33,594 nt of DNA, from the NCBI GenBank assembly GCA_016212515.1, contig JACRFZ010000060.1:1-33594 (forward strand), given 5' to 3'. The notes beneath the pieces are model-generated. The model did no database searches. It was not told where the DNA came from and was given only the letters and a program-made list of their open reading frames with translations. Made by a program: the position numbers and the translations under genes. Below are positions 32,207-33,594 of this stretch, in pieces (position 1 is the stretch's first letter; each line of letters opens with the position of its first letter). Source of the DNA: Candidatus Melainabacteria bacterium (GTDB lineage Bacteria; Cyanobacteriota; Vampirovibrionia; Obscuribacterales; Obscuribacteraceae).

Positions 32207-32219
32207 GCCAATTGCAAAT

Positions 32220-33068
32220 CTATTTTGCCAGTGCCGTCAAAGTTCTTGCCGGCGCTGCTGAAGTGCTTTCCCTCTTACAGGCGAGAATCCAATTCCGCAA
32301 CCGTTCATAGACACCGTCTGCACATTCATCCAGGTTGTGAGAGCCGGGAAAGTAGGCAATCTCTCGCTCTCCCACCGTCTCTTTGAAGATGGCCCGAGAC
32401 CATGCCGGAGGCTCAACTACATCAAGTAGACCAGTCATGACCAGAACCTTCCTGTTCCGCAATTCCCTGATGGGATTGGCTCCATAAGGTTGACTGGAGA
32501 TAGGCACCACACCAATAACGTCTGGCTCAAAAGCAGCCGCACTGATCATAGCGGCGCCGCCCAGAGAATGCCCGACCAGGATAACCTTTTCCACACCAAC
32601 ACTTTTTAGATACTGCACGGCCGCACGAGCGTCATAGACCGTCTCGGCAAACTCCTGCGGTTTGCGAAAACACAAATGAACAGTCATGATGCGATCACTG
32701 GAAAGTGAATTGCCTAACTTGTCATAGAGACCACGGGCCGGAGAATCGAAGGTGCCGGCCACCCCTCCAGCCACAACCACACCCAGGGTCGGGCGGCGTC
32801 CGCCTGAATAGGTCTTGAGTTCGATTAAACCGCGCGCGCCGGACAGCGTTACCTGGCCGGTAACCAAATCAACCCGCACTACTTTTACATCGCTCGGTTG
32901 ACTAGACTTAGCCCAGGAAGCATCAACCACCTTCGGAATCGGTAAATGGGCGTTCACTCCGAAGGGAAGCAAAAACGGATACATCGGATTCAAGTCGTAG
33001 AACACCGCCAAACCAAAGATTAAAAGCGCCCAGGCCGGCTTCAGCCTCCATCTTCCTGATGCTTTCAT
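32220..33068 (-). CDS. Membrane-anchored alpha/beta hydrolase
   Basis: The 282-residue protein has an N-terminal signal anchor (residues 12-24, AWALLIFGLAVF) and an alpha/beta hydrolase domain. The nucleophile elbow is GHSLGG with S168, the likely acid is D216 (GLLDVVEPP), and H244 in PGSHNLDE completes the triad. A GGV-type oxyanion region (VVVAGGVAGTF) comes before. The pattern fits dienelactone-hydrolase-like or lipase/esterase proteins facing the outside. The substrate is not evident. The ATG at 33068 follows a region with AAGGGTGAAG upstream. Confidence 0.85.
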   Translation of the reverse strand: MKASGRWRLKPAWALLIFGLAVFYDLNPMYPFLLPFGVNAHLPIPKVVDASWAKSSQPSDVKVVRVDLVTGQVTLSGARGLIELKTYSGGRRPTLGVVVAGGVAGTFDSPARGLYDKLGNSLSSDRIMTVHLCFRKPQEFAETVYDARAAVQYLKSVGVEKVILVGHSLGGAAMISAAAFEPDVIGVVPISSQPYGANPIRELRNRKVLVMTGLLDVVEPPAWSRAIFKETVGEREIAYFPGSHNLDECADGVYERLRNWILACKRESTSAAPARTLTALAK

Positions 33069-33293
33069 TCTTCACCCTTCGGCGGGTAAACCCCGACCAA
33101 ACCCCTATAGTTCCATCCTATTGCCGGCTCAGACAACCAGGCAAGATCAAATTACGAAAGTTTGCTCTACGCCGCCAAGATGCCCCATCGAGGTAGCCAG
33201 ATCACAACTCCGACACTCTAGAGTTGTAATCTACATTGATTAAAGATTGGACCTCTACCTTTACTACCATTTTCTTGCCACGAGCCCCCTACC

Positions 33294-33594
33294 ATGCCTG
33301 AAGCTAAGACTGAAAGCCATGACAGGCCAACCAGCCCGCCGGAAAACACCAGCTTTGTCTGGGACAACAACTGGTGCAGCGCTAACCAGCAGGACTGGCA
33401 AATAGTAAACAATATGGGCAAACAGACCGATCTCTCCAAGTACGGTTTTGGCGAGCTGCTGATCTCCGACGACAAAGGCTCCGCTGCCAAAGAAAGCAAA
33501 GACGACAGCGCCAAGTATCCTGAAATTACCGGTAAGAACCTGCTTCCCGGCATTGAATACAGCCTCGTCGAGGGAAAAGAAACAGCCCAGGAGA
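33294..33594 (+). CDS. 5' part of an unrecognised gene, cut by the window end
   Basis: ATG at 33294 opens a frame that stays open for 100 codons to the window edge. The product begins MPEAKTESHDRPTSPPENTS and is polar, acidic and Lys/Ser/Asp-rich, without a signal peptide. It has WDNNWCSANQQDW near residue 25 and a GFGELLISDD segment. Codon usage looks like that of its neighbours. A minus-strand frame across the same bases looks less protein-like. The ribosome site is poor, so the start is tentative and no family is recognised. Confidence 0.5.
   Translation, partial: MPEAKTESHDRPTSPPENTSFVWDNNWCSANQQDWQIVNNMGKQTDLSKYGFGELLISDDKGSAAKESKDDSAKYPEITGKNLLPGIEYSLVEGKETAQE

Noticed and set aside
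33218..33553. 111-codon minus-strand frame at the window end
   Set aside because: It is hydrophobic and Ser/Leu-rich, as antisense frames often are. The plus-strand frame over the same bases is more protein-like, though this cannot be settled without the missing sequence.

Overview
The window is about 33.6 kb of moderately GC-rich bacterial chromosome. It is densely coded on both strands, with frequent TTG and GTG starts. It looks like an envelope-rich, signalling-rich heterotroph: signal peptides, TPR-caspase, baeRF, DPBB and MNIO proteins, and several OmpR-type regulators with large membrane kinases. The mix fits a non-photosynthetic relative of cyanobacteria (Vampirovibrionia/Obscuribacter-like). 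That placement rests on overall style, not on a marker gene. No rRNA, insertion sequence, phage gene or CRISPR array was seen.

Layout. 1-5.8 kb: an exported TPR-caspase protein (cut by the window edge) directly behind a tandem universal stress protein, then a baeRF-family protein and a protein with a stand-alone Clp-N-like domain. 5.9-20.3 kb: a two-component block with two OmpR-type regulators (RR-A, RR-B) and three related membrane kinases (HK-A, HK-B, HK-C). Between them lie a DPBB protein, a trypsin-like protease, an MNIO (DUF692)/HvfC pair, two cysteine-bearing paralogues of unknown function, and a repeat-rich membrane protein. 20.4-22.1 kb: two convergent secreted paralogues whose promoters carry the same 11-bp-period direct repeat. 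22.1-27 kb: a gene-poor stretch with a 32-residue membrane peptide, a GNAT acetyltransferase, tRNA-Val, a Fur/Zur-type regulator with a MerC-like membrane protein, a 45-residue membrane peptide, a DUF4239 protein and a small basic protein. 27-33.6 kb: a Yip1-domain protein, a HypD-like protein, an RCK channel-like protein without a K+ filter, an exported CX5R phosphatase, an alpha/beta hydrolase and the start of a further gene.

Most notable points. (1) HK-A has Lys in place of the phospho-acceptor His but an intact ATP-binding domain, while its paralogue HK-B keeps the His but has lost the N, G1 and G2 motifs. The two look like complementary halves of one kinase. (2) The two secreted paralogues share a PhoB/OmpR-like 7+4+7 direct repeat placed exactly 9 bp before the -10, next to RR-B and HK-C. 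(3) The MNIO/partner pair has no recognisable precursor gene beside it; the neighbouring cysteine-bearing paralogues are candidate substrates. (4) A HypD homologue keeps its Fe-S ligands but has lost two of its three catalytic cysteines.

All functional assignments come from reading motifs by eye. No database search was run.
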